Positions 10,168-21,065 of a stretch of 64,000 nucleotides of DNA are shown here, piece after piece (position 1 is the first letter of the stretch; every line of letters begins with the position of its first letter). Location: the NCBI GenBank assembly GCA_017562135.1, contig QEYB01000179.1:23696-87695 (forward strand), in the 5' to 3' direction. The notes below the pieces were generated by a model. The model worked only from the letters and a program-made list of their open reading frames with translations, did not search any database and was not told the origin of the DNA. Source of the DNA: Dipylidium caninum. Taxonomy: Eukaryota; Platyhelminthes; Cestoda; Cyclophyllidea; Dipylidiidae. The position numbers and the translations under genes are program-made.

Positions 10168-12180
10168 TTAAAGAGGGGCCGTCTCGAAGAGGTGATCTTT
10201 TGGGGAGGACCTCAACAGTTCGTGTTGTTCTGCGTTCCTTTCTGTAATTGCACTACCCTTCTTCTTCCGACAGCATTGTACGCATTTTCCTTTCCTAGCC
10301 ACCACAATGGTGTATGCAATCATCAGTGGTATGGGTGTAAAGATGGACGCCGCCCTCGGGTTGGGGCATTAAGTAGATGAGAACGAGAGTCGCAATTCCA
10401 ATGTTTTGAGTGCCCATCTCTATCGATATTGTGATTATCTCAGTCAGAGAACGCCGACACAGCCAGGCGATTACGTAGGCGAGGAGAAATCCAGCCCATG
10501 GGAGCGTCACTGCCGTGGGGAAGAGGAGGGGATAGGCTCCCAACTGGCCGTAGATGGGTAAATTGGCGTAGATCCCGAATCCAATGACGAAGAAGAGGAA
10601 GACAAAGATCAATGGCTTAAGGAGTAGGCTGACGCAATGCTTGGCCACCTTCGGCCAACGCCACTTCACCAGCATGCCAAGGAAGGCGGGGATCAGAAGG
10701 TAGCACAGTTGTACGGCGATTTGGGAGTAGGAGATGTGGATAGCTTTGGTGTCTAGAAAGAAGCGTCCGTAGATGAAGAGTGTTAAGGGCATCATGCCTG
10801 GAAATAGAAGAGGTTAATCCTGCGTCTAACGTTCGCGCGTGAGGACCATTGTTTAAGTCGCCGCCTGAGTTTCGCAGTCGGTGTAGTGACTGAAGATGCC
10901 ATGGCCGTTGACAGGTAGGAGACGGAAAAGTCTGCCCCAGGGGCCGGGTACGACAAAGGCCCGAGTTGTGACTCCGTGTTGCGATCACCTTCGGGCAAAG
11001 CAAGAGCCATTTGAATTGGCAGTGTCGTTGGGTGGCAGGAGTCAACGCGTACACTTTCTTGCTTCTCTGGTGGTCAACGTCTCCCAACTCCCCTTGCTTA
11101 TACCTTTTTTCCTTCACGCCCATGCGAGTTGTTCTTCTAGCAAGAATATCCCAACCGTTTGCTAGAGTACCGCAATGAAAAGAATGATAGAAAGGAAGGA
11201 GCCGTTGATTCCAAATGAAGTCATTTCGATGACGCTCTACTTATCTCTGTTTGAGTAGCGCGCAGCGACTCGCTGATTAGCAATTGCGTATGAAAAGAGG
11301 TATGTTGAACTTCTCGTGAAGGAGTTAAGCGATCAAATAACCTGCGGAGGACGTGGCGCTAGGAGGAATAAGTAGGTGAGGCAATTTTTTTCGGGGGGAG
11401 GAGGAGGAGGAGGAAACAAGCAGAAGTCTTCCCTCCGTGCTCTAAGCGCACCTCGTCTCCTTTACCCTCCCCACCCCAACGCCTGCCCCAACACTCCTCA
11501 TTTCTGACAGGGCTATCACCCGAACGAGTTGGTCCCCAAGAGAGCACGCAATCAGAGCTCCTTCTACCCCCTAAAGCTTTTACTCAAAACCCACCACATG
11601 CCGCTCAGGCAATTGTTTAGTCCGACTCGACTAGTGGTGCACAGCAGTGACCCGAACGAAGACGAGGTCTTGCCGGTCTCCTTTGGAGCAGCGTCATGGA
11701 GGGGGCTGTGTGGCAATGGAGTTAACACGGGGGCTCTGTGATCAATCATCTCGGCCTAACACGGCGGAGCAGGATGACGCTCTAGGCCACGTCCGTCAGT
11801 CTCCGAACTCCTTAACTTCTCCTATGATGCATCTAATTCCGCCTTCCAGGGTGTCAGTAGCAAATATAAGCACCTTTGATTACAAATTCGTCATAATCTC
11901 ATGTGATTGTTCCCTCAAGGTCATGGGTTTGGTGGTGGGTACGGGCGATCCGCACTTTTCCCCACTATACCAAATCTCACGCGTTAATTGTGTTCCAGAA
12001 TTTGCCGAATGTTGTGGGTGAGGGGGGTTCATCAGGGGCATAAGCCCAAATTGGCCGACGAAAGGGATGAAGGGTGCCACTGGCCTCTTGCGCTCCCCAA
12101 CTAACCGTCTGTCCAACTCATTTTCCATGGAGAAGAGTAGTCCACAGTCTCACATGATAATGGCAATGCGGAAGACGGGT
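10168..12180 (-). pseudogene. SLC10 (sodium/bile-acid cotransporter-like) pseudogene
   Basis: SLC10 proteins are plasma-membrane sodium-coupled carriers of bile acids and steroid conjugates. Two parts are clear. At about 12010-12175: IAIIM*DCGLLFSMENELD followed by KRPVAPFIPFVGQFGLMPL, the hallmark of the third helix region, with an in-frame TGA at 12150-12152. The last exon, 10168..10797, starts at a TTTCCAG acceptor and reads MMPLTLFIYGR, then several hydrophobic helices and the family motif EMGTQNIGIATLV. At about 10345-10355 one extra base shifts the frame; the other frame continues the protein as ASIFTPIPLMIAYTIVVARK and a 40-residue tail ending ETAPL before TAA at 10168-10170. The exon between (about 10860-11030), which should carry the CxPGG motif, is only dimly visible (PGPWGRLF, TDCETQAA) and has stops. 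Introns are kept, so this is a decayed duplicate rather than a retrocopy. Confidence 0.65.
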
Positions 12181-12758
12181 TCCAGCTTAGCAGAAGTCTA
12201 AAATGAGCTAATAGGTGTCACTTAATTTCAATGACAATCTATGCGTAACCCAGCACTAACCCCCACACACCCACCTCTTCGCTTTTCCTCCTCCTCGACG
12301 GGCATCTAATCTTCGAGGTATTGTGGCATTCCAGATTATATCAGCCGGGAAATCTGCACTCTTCCCAAAGGACTCGCACTTCGTCGTTCTCTACCCACAC
12401 TGCGCATGCAAAATAGGAAATCTGAGTCGTCCACTCCATTCCCCACCCCGACCCCTCCTCTCCTCTGAAAAGTTTCCACTGCTACCGAAACTGCCGCTTT
12501 CACTTTCAAAGGTGTTGCTTGCCTTCTGTAACGCCAATGAGACCATCGAGATGAACGCCTCAACATTACACATCACCTGAAGTCGCTGAGGTAAAGAAAC
12601 GTCGATTTTGTAAATAAATGTGGGCAAAAGCCACCGTTGAGAGATGAGGGACAGAGAGAAGAGTGGAAAAACAGGGTGCGGACACATTGGAGCCCGGCGC
12701 CCTGCCAAGTACGTTTACATAAGGCGTGTTTGTTTCCGTGGCCGTGTACAGGGTGGCT
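12181..12758. other. unresolved, possible minus-strand exon
   Basis: An open minus-strand frame at 12391-12590 reads MCNVEAFISMVSLALQKASN followed by a Ser/Gly-rich stretch, behind an acceptor-like CTTTACCTCAG. It lies upstream of the SLC10 relic on the same strand, but I cannot show that they belong together. Otherwise nothing. Confidence 0.2.
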
Positions 12759-12759
12759 C

Positions 12760-13445
12760 CAATCCTCGCAACCCAGGAGCAGGAGTGTTGGAGGGACCCT
12801 GGAGGATTAAGGCCACAGATACCCGCCAGAAGAGAACAACCGCAAAAAGTGGAAGAGTTTTATTTTAACCAACAACAAACCGATCCATTAATATGAACTT
12901 CTAGTAACTTGGTAGCCTTATTATCTGCCTATTTCACCTGCCTCTCCTACTAGAAGCAAAAAAACTCGTGATTCTTCTCTTCCACAGCAAAATAGGAAAA
13001 GTTATGGCGCTTCAATGCCCAAGAATTTGACACCAACTTTCACCAATGCTTCAAAAAATGCATATCAATGGCTTACGGATGGGCCTGTGGATGGTTTCTC
13101 TGGCGCGTTGGGCTGGCGTCTATACAGAGGAGACATTTTCAGTCAATGATCACCAGTAATCCATTGCACCACACTACTGGGGAGGATTGCGATGACCTGA
13201 AGATGAAGTGACCGCTCACAAATTTGCTCGAGTGCTTCTTCTACGAACTCAGAGTCCTTTTCCTCAGAATCCTTTTCCCATGGCAATGCCTCCAATTGTA
13301 ATTCGTCCTCTTCTTCTGCTTCTATTTCTCTTGATTTCGTGGATTCAGTTTCAATACCACATTCTATCTCTAATAATGATTCTTTCCCACTTTGTCCTCC
13401 TTCCGTCTCTTCCTCCTTTTTCTCCGTCCCCTTCCGTCTCCGCCT
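12760..13445 (-). pseudogene. compact relative of the acidic tandem-exon gene
   Basis: Minus-strand relative of the gene at 50811-52130. The first exon (about 13445 to 13220) encodes GTEKKEEE, EIEAEEEDELQLE and DSEFVEEALEQI, matching TGTEKKEE, EDELQLE and ESAEEALQRI of the larger gene, and ends in the same phase at a GTGAGC donor. The following intron (AGTAGTGTGGTGCAATGG and GATCATTGACTGAAAA) matches the third intron at 51820-51914 base for base over long runs. The next exon (after a CTCCTCTGTATAG acceptor) is 43 rather than 62 bases, so the frame is lost there. A 28-base putative intron and the WKLVSNSWAL exon follow at about 13060, with a TGA for the second Trp. There is only one FLWEE-type unit, against three in the other gene. 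The 3' part (12760-12960) matches 15400-15545. Confidence 0.6.
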
Positions 13446-13617
13446 AAGCCCTCCTCCACTCGGTCTCGATCCTTGCCAAAGCCATTGACTGACTCGGTCT
13501 CACTTCTCATCCCAATCTCTTCTCAGCCATTTCGCTCTCATTTTCCACTTGTGCTGACACTTTCACTTCCAACCTCAATTCGACATCTTTCTTCACTACT
13601 TCGTCTCCTCATTTACT

Positions 13618-13919
13618 TCACCCACAGTAGTAAGGCGGCGTAGTGTATATCGGACGGCGCCTTAGGTGGCTCATATTGCTAACATTAGCTGTAGCAAGAC
13701 TTTCAACCCTGTCTTTGTTCAAAAGAGGGCCTCTCTCTTTCTCCCTCGGCCGCTTCCAAGAAGCACTGTTGACTTCTACCACTTCCGGCAGTGGCGAATA
13801 AGCACTCTTGCGAGTGGGCGGATGCTGCACTGACTGAGATTGCCTCGACCAGAAGGCAACTTGGCTGGTCTCACAGTCCGTGCAATCGCCTTCACTCGTA
13901 AGGAGGTAAGTATCTGAGT
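13618..13919 (-). CDS. terminal exon, unknown protein
   Basis: A strong acceptor (pyrimidine tract CCTCTTTTTTATCTGTGTG, then CAG) precedes position 13919, and the frame stays open for 100 codons to TGA at 13618-13620. The translation has SDTYLLTSEGDCTDCETSQ, a basic stretch WKRPREKERG and the end RRRPIYTTPPYYCG. No domain is recognised; the two CxxC-spaced cysteines alone do not identify a fold. Upstream exons were not found, and the compact acidic-gene relative begins just beyond its stop on the same strand. Confidence 0.45.
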
Positions 13920-14309
13920 CTGCACACAGATAAAAAAGAGGCAAATTAAATGGCCCAGAGGAATGGAGGAGGATGGCGAGCTTAACGCCTGTTAGCATAC
14001 TGCTTATAAAAGTTAGCAAACATAAAGACTAACCACAGTTCTCCTCGTCACGAGAACATAGTTTACACTTCATGATTGTAGCCATGGGGCTCAATGGCAC
14101 GGATATTGTGCTTCTGCCAAGCCTCTCAAGCCACATTCAACGGATGCTGAACCCGGCGCTGAAGACAAGCCCGTCGGCCTGGATAGATGACTCTTCACTG
14201 CAATAGCCATGAAAAAAGAGAATGAGACAAGGCCGAACAAAAGACCAGTAATAGAGGCCACTTACCGAGAGGAGTCCTATCGTTCACTTACACCATTTTT
14301 CCGACGTCT

Positions 14310-14540
14310 TTGAAAATAGCGTCACATTCTATCGACGACGAATGCGATGAGGCGGTTCTTACCGCTCTTCCTTCTGTTCGCAAACAATCAGAGGAAAGCA
14401 AACGTCAAATTAGTAAAGTGGCTCCTGTACGCCGAAATAGGCGGAAGCAACATCTGATCGAGCTACGTAGTAAAAGTATAAGCGGAGTCGCATTGTCGAA
14501 TTCGGACTCGAGTTGGAGAAAACGAGACATAGGAGGATAA
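14310..14540 (+). pseudogene. repeat E copy 1, short conserved ORF
   Basis: Reads IASHSIDDECDEAVLTALPS then VRKQSEESKRQISKV and a basic tail of about 30 residues. The same peptide appears at 52833-52950 as MAPHSPEGKCDETIPTALHS then VRKQ and, after a frameshift, EESKGQVRKV. Here the position of the start codon is ATA rather than ATG. Amino-acid agreement across the two copies points to a former coding exon. Protein family unknown. Confidence 0.4.
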
Positions 14541-14664
14541 ACGTGGGTTAATTGGTTTGATTTCGGGTCAAATGCTCGAAAGTGCGCAGTGGCGAGTCCC
14601 AAAATGTATGTAAAGGCGAAAGTGAGGTAAATCGAGCTACGTAATGGTTGTTTAGACGAGATCG

Positions 14665-14870
14665 CAATGGCGGGTTTGTAATCGGATAGTAGAAACTAGA
14701 ATTGTGAATGAGAGGGGCTTTCTAACTCAAGGCAATTTGACTCGGTTTCAAATGCAGAGTGAGGCGACTTTCTTCTTACTTAGCCAATTGGTATATGCTT
14801 TGAATGACCTTGTCTTTGGCCTATGATGGTCTCCCTGCTTGGCTTAAAATGCGACCGCTATGAGGTGGTA
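14665..14870. repeat. repeat D, copy 1
   Basis: Matches 49005-49210, for example the shared run around TTTGGCCTATGATGGTCT / TTTGGCTTATGACGGTCT, followed by CCCTGCTTGG. The function is unknown. Repeat D travels with repeats C and E in both the 14-15 kb and 49-53 kb neighbourhoods. Confidence 0.6.
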
Positions 14871-15149
14871 CTTCAACGTTCCCGGTCACCTGTCTCCACC
14901 TTGCCGCCTTCCTTGTTTTCATTTGACGTCTTAAGCCCTCTATCTTATTCTCTTATATCCGGTCGGTTGGACTGCCTCATGCTCACAACGTATCGTAAAA
15001 AATTCAGTTTTCCAAAAACTTCTCCCTCAATTCACTGCGTGAGATATCCTAGGCGACGAGAACTTCCGCTTTACTCTACACACCGCACCATTTGCAAACA
15101 GCATTTCGTCACAGAATAAGCACTTCAGTTGGAGAAGTTGCCTATCAGT

Positions 15150-15545
15150 AAAAATGCTAACATCTGCTTTGTGATGACGATTTGCCGAGACGGCAAAAGC
15201 ATCTACAGGCCCACCTATAAGTCGTTGACACATATTCTTTTGAAGCATTGGTGGAAATTGGTGTCAAATTCTTGGGCATTGAACCGATTTGACTTTTCCT
15301 ATTTCGCAGCGGAAGAGAAGACCAACGAGGGTACTTTGTTGCTTCCGGAGGAAGAGGCAGGTATAATAGGTGTCCATCGTCCTCCAATAGAACAACCCCT
15401 TTATTCACGCTAATGGAAATAATAGGGCTACCAAGTAAATAACGGTTCATGTTCATAGATCAGGTTGTTGATATGTTAACAAAAAAACTCTTCCACTTCT
15501 TCCGGTTGCTCTTCCTCTTCTGGCGTGTACCTGTGGCTTTAGTAG
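15150..15545 (+). pseudogene. 3' half of an acidic-gene relative (repeat C)
   Basis: Plus-strand relative of 51930-52130 and of the minus-strand copy at 12760-13100. It keeps the last small exon in degenerate form (ACGGCAAAAGCATCTACAGG) with the donor mutated from GTAAG to ATAAG, the CTTTTGAAG acceptor-like site, and the longest open version of the final exon: HWWKLVSNSWALNRFDFSYF then AAEEKTNEGTLLLPEEEAG, ending at TAA 15411-15413. No acidic first exon is seen upstream. The downstream 130 bases match 12760-12960 inverted, so the homology extends into the 3' flank. Confidence 0.5.
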
Positions 15546-16440
15546 TAGTATCACCAATTCTATGATTCGTCTGAGACGCACTTTTAGCGGGCTTCAGTGC
15601 GTTCTGTCAATTTCAATCTGGTAATCCTCTAACAGGGGGCTTTCTTTACTTCCCTGTGCCACTTTTTGACTGCTCTCCTCCTGTTGGCGGTCCCTTATCG
15701 GTCTCCCTGTTGCCATCTAGAGATAACTTTGTCATCAGTACTTCCACACTGCCTCCGCGTTGATCAATTAGTGTTACATGCATCAACGGTATCTTCTTCT
15801 TTTCAAGAACTACAACGGTAAACAAAAACAACAATAACATCAACGTTTTAGTAGCCTTCTATTTTATGACAGCGGGAAACTATTTGCATCAGAGCCACGC
15901 CGTCAGGCAAGAAATGTCGGTGGCACACATCATGATATTCATCATGTGAACATTTTTCCTGAGACAATTAACACTTCAACGGTGACCGTGTACACATACC
16001 ACATATTTACGGCGGTCCAAGTTAGCATTAAACGAATTAAATTGTAAACGACAGAACACTCTACCTCCTGACCCATCTCTTTGGCCGATTCGTACGTCAG
16101 CTGAAAGACAACGTTTATGCAACAATGCAACTACTACGAAGCCATTTCAGAGTCGCCTACACTCCATCGCAAGGTGCGCTCTGCGCTCTTCCGAGATTGT
16201 CCAAGCTGTACAATGACTTACTCTTAAAAATGGAAATATTCTGATCTTAAGTCTCCCCATTACTGACACAATACTTTTGCAATTCGTCACCCGAGTCCTA
16301 GCTGCCCAAAAGAACGTCATATGAGAATCAATAAACAATTCCGCCTCCTTTTCCGTGGTGCAAAAAAATCTAACGAATGAATTGGCATATAGGATTGGAG
16401 GAGTTCTTTACCAGGATGAACAGGCTTGATTGGTCATTGT
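15546..16440. other. no recognisable gene
   Basis: Several short ORFs on both strands without domains or relatives. I see nothing here. Confidence 0.4.
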
Positions 16441-16444
16441 TTGC

Positions 16445-17180
16445 CTGCAATGAAAGTGACAAATGTCTGACTAATGAGCTTAGGCGACAAGAAGTACAAG
16501 TTCACTCACTAAACAACCTTTTCTTACCCTCAAACCAACTTAACACCACAGCCACTGGCATCATTACATTCCACCGACAGAGTTTGCGTGGACTTGTCAC
16601 CATAAAGCACTTATGATTAAGACTGGGTAACCATCATAAACAACCAAACAATTGTAAACTAACCCGCTCACTCCGGAGACCGTAAATGCAATCACGGCAA
16701 CAACGATACACAAATATATCCCACTACACAATCCGCATCAACCTCCAATCGACTAAAACAATTGTCAAACATTTTCTTCTTTCCCTAATACCTTCCTTTC
16801 TTCTTCTGAGAAATAAGCACCAAATTGCCCTTCTCTATTGTCAAATGATTATTTTTCACCCTTACTGAGCCTAATATTGACGTTGTTATTTATTGCATTT
16901 ATGCCAATCCCACCTTGCTCAATATGTATGAGGTATAGTTCATGGTTCTGAAGACCGTTTCACTACGTGAAAGCCATGTTTCCACCTCTCCTCAAATCTG
17001 TTCAATGTAGCTCACAAACACTTAACCTGCCCATTGTTCATCGTGGGTCACAATTTACACGACACCTCACTTTAGTCTTTCCTTTATGAAAGCATGACAC
17101 CGTTCCCCTTCTCAGGTGACCATTCGTCAGGCTACATTGCTGAAGGTATTGCTTTAAATACGATCAGCCTTCTCTCCCGC
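16445..17180. repeat. dispersed repeat family B, copy 2
   Basis: Positions 16450-16580 match 1103-1250; 16690-16790 match 60080-60190; 16880-16925 match the IEQ block of the other copies; and 16960-17160 match 34740-34930 (shared ACCATT..AGGCTACATTG). Block order is the same as in the copy at 59-60 kb. Confidence 0.6.
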
Positions 17181-17900
17181 CTCCCTTATCAAGGTTTCTC
17201 ACACTTCTGTCCTCCCTCTCCTCTCTCTCTCGTGGAAAAAGTGTCTTTCAAAGCCAATTTCGTACACCCTCTTCGTTTTTGCTCTTTCACATTCTCACAT
17301 TCGCCTTCCTGCATTTTACTCATTGCCTCAATTTTGCGCCTGTGTGTACATTCACTATTGTGCCTTCATGTGCAACACACAACATAACATATTCAAATAC
17401 GCAATCGAGTTTAAAAGTCTGGGGAAATAAAATTAAGCACGTTACGATGAGTAAAACAAACAATAAGTAATTCGAAGTTTACCCGGTTATTAGACTTATT
17501 GTCGGCATTAAATCTTGCACTTAACGTAAACTTATTTTTTAAAAATTACAAAGAGCCAGTTTTAGATCTGGATGCGTAAGAGGGCATTGATGTGATTATA
17601 AACATCACTATTTTTTTGTTTTAGTGCGGCGCCTTGGCATTGTTTTGCGCCGGTGCGCATTTCAATGAGCGGTCGAAGATGCTTTTGTAGTTCCTGTTGT
17701 CGGAGTTAGTCTTTTATTTTGTAAGTTTTTGATTGCCAATCATTGCTGCCCAATATTTGTGAAGGATGCTTTTTTGGTGATTATCTCTCACTGTTTCTGC
17801 AGGCGATTCGTTGATTTTGTAGGCGGGAAGAGCATGTATTTATACGAGTGGACATTTGCCTCTCGCCTGTAAACTCGTCTCAGATTAAACCTAGTTGGCC
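17181..17900. other. no recognisable gene
   Basis: Pyrimidine-rich then AT-rich sequence with no domain, splice pattern or second copy that I can see. Confidence 0.35.
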
Positions 17901-17904
17901 TTAG

Positions 17905-19560
17905 TTAGTGTTAACTTAGTTGGTTAACACAGATATCGCAGAGGGCATTGAATTATTAAAAAATGCCAATGTGTCAGATAGTGAGCACACGGACTTCAGC
18001 TCAGTTACATAAGTTAACTCTGAGATGCAGATGCGTTTCTTGCAGTCTGAAATGGTAGTAATTAACTTTTGCCCGTTCACATGAACTCTGGTTCTTCTTT
18101 TGAGTGTCTGTATTAAATCAGGAAGAATGATATACGCATACAATGTAGTGCATTGGACGTTGATCATACTGATGGGAAAGTAGTCAATTACTTAATTGTT
18201 CAACTGTGAACCAACGGTTACTTTTCTTGTTCTTTTTTCGCCTTTCGACTAGAGAAGGGAGAATTTTATCAAGTTATTTGTCTTCCTCTTCAGGTGTCAA
18301 CCTTTTTATCATGGGCGACTCCTCTCACCCATTCCAACAAATCTTATTTCTCTTCCTCTTCTGATGACTTTAATGTCGGACTTTCATGTGGGTACGAGTA
18401 GTGGTCCTTGCATTGAACATGTTGGTTTTGGCCAATAACAAGTTATTCATTCCAAGCTGTATTACCTCGCCCTGTTGCTTTGCTGTTTCCTGCAACCTTT
18501 CTTCAATGAAGGTATATTCCTCTTGTCGAACTGGCCTAACACGTGTTTCCATGCGTCTACGCTTGGGTGGACTGCATCCCCAGTAGTGATGGGCCTTTCT
18601 TAATGACGTGATCCGGTCAGGTTCTTTTCGTAAAGCAACTGGCCACGGCGCAAATCCCCTACCTTGACACTTTCCCCACACTTTCCTGGCTGCCATTGTC
18701 GTTGGCGCACTGGCTTTGCAAGTTATTGCGTGTTCTTCTTTTGCAACACCAGTTTATATCTTCGTGATGTTATTTCCTTCCTTCTTGAGGCATGCTGACT
18801 CGTGTCATATTCTGCTATTTTATGATTCTTTTCATATTCTGCTACCTCAATAACTCTTCACTTCCAGGATGTGAGTTGCTTTACACTCAGTCCTTTCGCC
18901 CGCCTGAACAGACCCTTCGGACGTGAAATTAGTACGTGGCCAGATGGTCACGCTGCGTAGCTGGAATATGCTCAAGGAGGCCTTTGTTAGGATATATGAG
19001 CCATCCGTTATTCGACAGTCTTATCCCGCTTGTACAGTAGATTCCTGGGTGGTGACAACGTCGGGTGAAACCTCTGTGATTTTCACATCTGGTGTCAAAC
19101 ATTTTGCTTCTTCATTTGGTTGGGAATAATAACCAGGTTATCAAAATCGCCGGTAGGAACCCTCCTTTGAAAGTACCAATCAATAATTCCTAGGTCAAAC
19201 GGTTCAATTCTTTACGAGTGTTGATTTCAACTTGTCACTTCTTCGTTAGCTGTGTGCAGCAGAGGATGCGCTTGAGGCGGATTCGGGGCTCAGTCAACGA
19301 CACCGCCGTCTGTGCGAGGGGAGCGCCGATGCCGTCCGTGTTAAAGTATTCCAGTGCAGACTGCACAAACAGCTTCCTGCCCCCTCTCCCCTCCTTCTCC
19401 CTCTTTTTATCATCTCTTCTGCCCTTTTTGATCTCTGCCTATTTTAATCACTTTAAACACTGCACAAATAAGTTGACGAGGTGTAAAGTCATTTCATGTG
19501 TTAGGGTTAGCGTCAAGAGAGCTTTTCTGAAGGGTATGTACAGTCAGTTACCAAGTGAAA
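17905..19560. repeat. 1.6 kb duplicated segment F, copy 1
   Basis: Collinear with 37615-39215 from AACACAGATATC at the left end to the AGCGTCAAGAGAGC block near 19510 (39165 in the other copy). Copy 1 lacks the part of the ORF encoding the basic N-terminal region and has unrelated sequence at about 19300-19450. Confidence 0.75.
18235..18696 (-). pseudogene. decayed copy of the family-F gene
   Basis: The minus strand is open from 18696 to 18370 and reads MAARKVWGKCQGRGF, then KEPDRITS, HHYWGCSPPKRRRMETRVRP, QEEYTFIEERLQ and more. The same frame in the other copy (38307 down to 38136) reads KEVDRITS, HNWGCSPPKRRRMEGSVRP and DEEYSFTEEVL, so this part is conserved as protein. Here the TGA found at 38307-38309 is a sense codon, but a stop follows RH at 18370. 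The terminal block (LLEWVRGVAHDKKV, about 18250-18330) carries a one-base shift and stops. The upstream region to about 19220 is broken by stops. Confidence 0.5.
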
Positions 19561-20640
19561 TGATGGAGTAGTGAGACAGAGGATTGATTGTGGTATGGAG
19601 ACTTTTAGGAGAATGGTCGGCTGTAGGTGTGTTAGGGAGGTGCGGGGAAATGGGAGGAATGGTGAGACTGCGAGAAAGGAGCAAATGTCACTTCCGTAGA
19701 AGGATCAGTCGAGCTGTGTGCAGGGTTTTCGGAGGGCGTGGAGGAGTTGCTACTACGCCCCTTCATCCTCTTCATGTGTGACTGCGGCGTCGCAGTCCAT
19801 AAAGTGATTCCGTTGTTGCGTCAGAGATGCATTATGGCTGGTTTCCTCTAGCCACTTCTTTTTTCTCCTGCTGCTTCACTCCAGCAGCGCGCGCTCGAGG
19901 GTGAAAGACAAGAAATCAAGAAAACAACATTGTCGACGCTTGTCTGCACTCTTCCAATTTTTCACCGCATTTCATCTCAACGAGGTTTAATTGTTCCTGT
20001 TGACTAGGGGACAGAAACGTTCAGGTGCAATAGACTGGCGGAAGAGTGGTCTGACAGAGACTGGTGGGGGACGAAAAGTGACGTGTGGGAAATGTGTGGG
20101 CTATTAAGACGAATTGGAGAAAGGAGATGAGAAAGAGGAGGAAGGCGGTCAGGTGAGAAAGCCACATTCTGCATTGGAGTCGCGGCGAAAGAGGTCAGAT
20201 CTACGGGTCTCCGTTGCTTGAGGGATGCGCACAGACATCAGGTGAATATAGAGGAGTGATGAGTGACGCAAATAGTCATTGACTAGTAGAAGAGGTAAAA
20301 GTTAGTGGATACTTTGGAGTTATTGTAATTGTAACGCTGCTTTACATCTTCAGACTGTAACCGTGGAGTCTGTTCCCAGAGTAGTAAACTTCGGCACTTT
20401 ACTAGGTACTTTGTAGGTTAGAAGAAGTCGGACGAAGAAGAAGACAGGAAAGGACATGAAGGGAAGTGGAGAAGTGAGCAACAATGAGGAAGATCGAACA
20501 TCGACAGGAGAGCTGGAGAGTGATGAAGAAGAAAGAGAGGGTAAGAGGAGCAATCGGAAGAAGTCGATGTGAACTCCGTGAGGGAATGGCGTGATTCTTT
20601 AACCTCGGGAAGTAGTGAAGCAAATAGTGTGTGCGTTAGT
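19561..20640. other. no recognisable gene
   Basis: Purine-rich sequence with short ORFs only. A short run TGCAATAGACTGGCGG at about 20020 recurs at 39284-39303. I see nothing else. Confidence 0.35.
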
Positions 20641-20716
20641 CTGACAAAGTGGGGGGAAACGGTCAAACGACTTTAGAAATTAGTCACCATAAAAAGGCAA
20701 ATATTCTAAAGAGAAT

Positions 20717-21065
20717 GAAGCAAGTGAGAAGGCAATCTGAAGTGGTCGAATGTCAAAATGGTGACTTGCCTTGCAAGAACTGGGATGGTGGTGGGGCTGA
20801 AGCGGAAGGAGTTTTGCTTCCCGAAGCCGTTGAATCGAGGACAAAGCGGGAGGAGCCGAACTCTACGAAAACCGAATGTGAATCTGTACGCGCCTCTGGA
20901 AGAAGAGAGGAAAAAGAGAAAGAGAGGAGGAAGGTATTAACTGTGTGCACACCGCTGGTTAAGATAAAGAATGAGGATGAAGGCGTACGACGTGCAAGTT
21001 CGGATGAGACGGATGAAAATAATTTTGAAGAGGAAAGGAGCAGCAGCGAGGAGAAATCAGATTAG
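20717..21065 (+). CDS. charged ORF, unknown
   Basis: From ATG at about 20717 the frame is open for about 115 codons to TAG at 21063-21065. It is dominated by Glu, Lys, Arg and Ser, with LPCKNWDGGGAEAEGVLLPE near the start, a basic stretch GRREEKEKERRK, then PLVKIKNEDEGVRRASSDET and an acidic Ser-rich end (EEERSSSEEKSD). No domain, and no relative inside the window. Low-complexity composition can keep such a frame open by chance. Confidence 0.3.

Noticed and set aside
18370..18696. Calling this a working gene
   Set aside because: The duplicated partner shows it is the middle of a longer frame; both ends here are broken by stops and a one-base shift.
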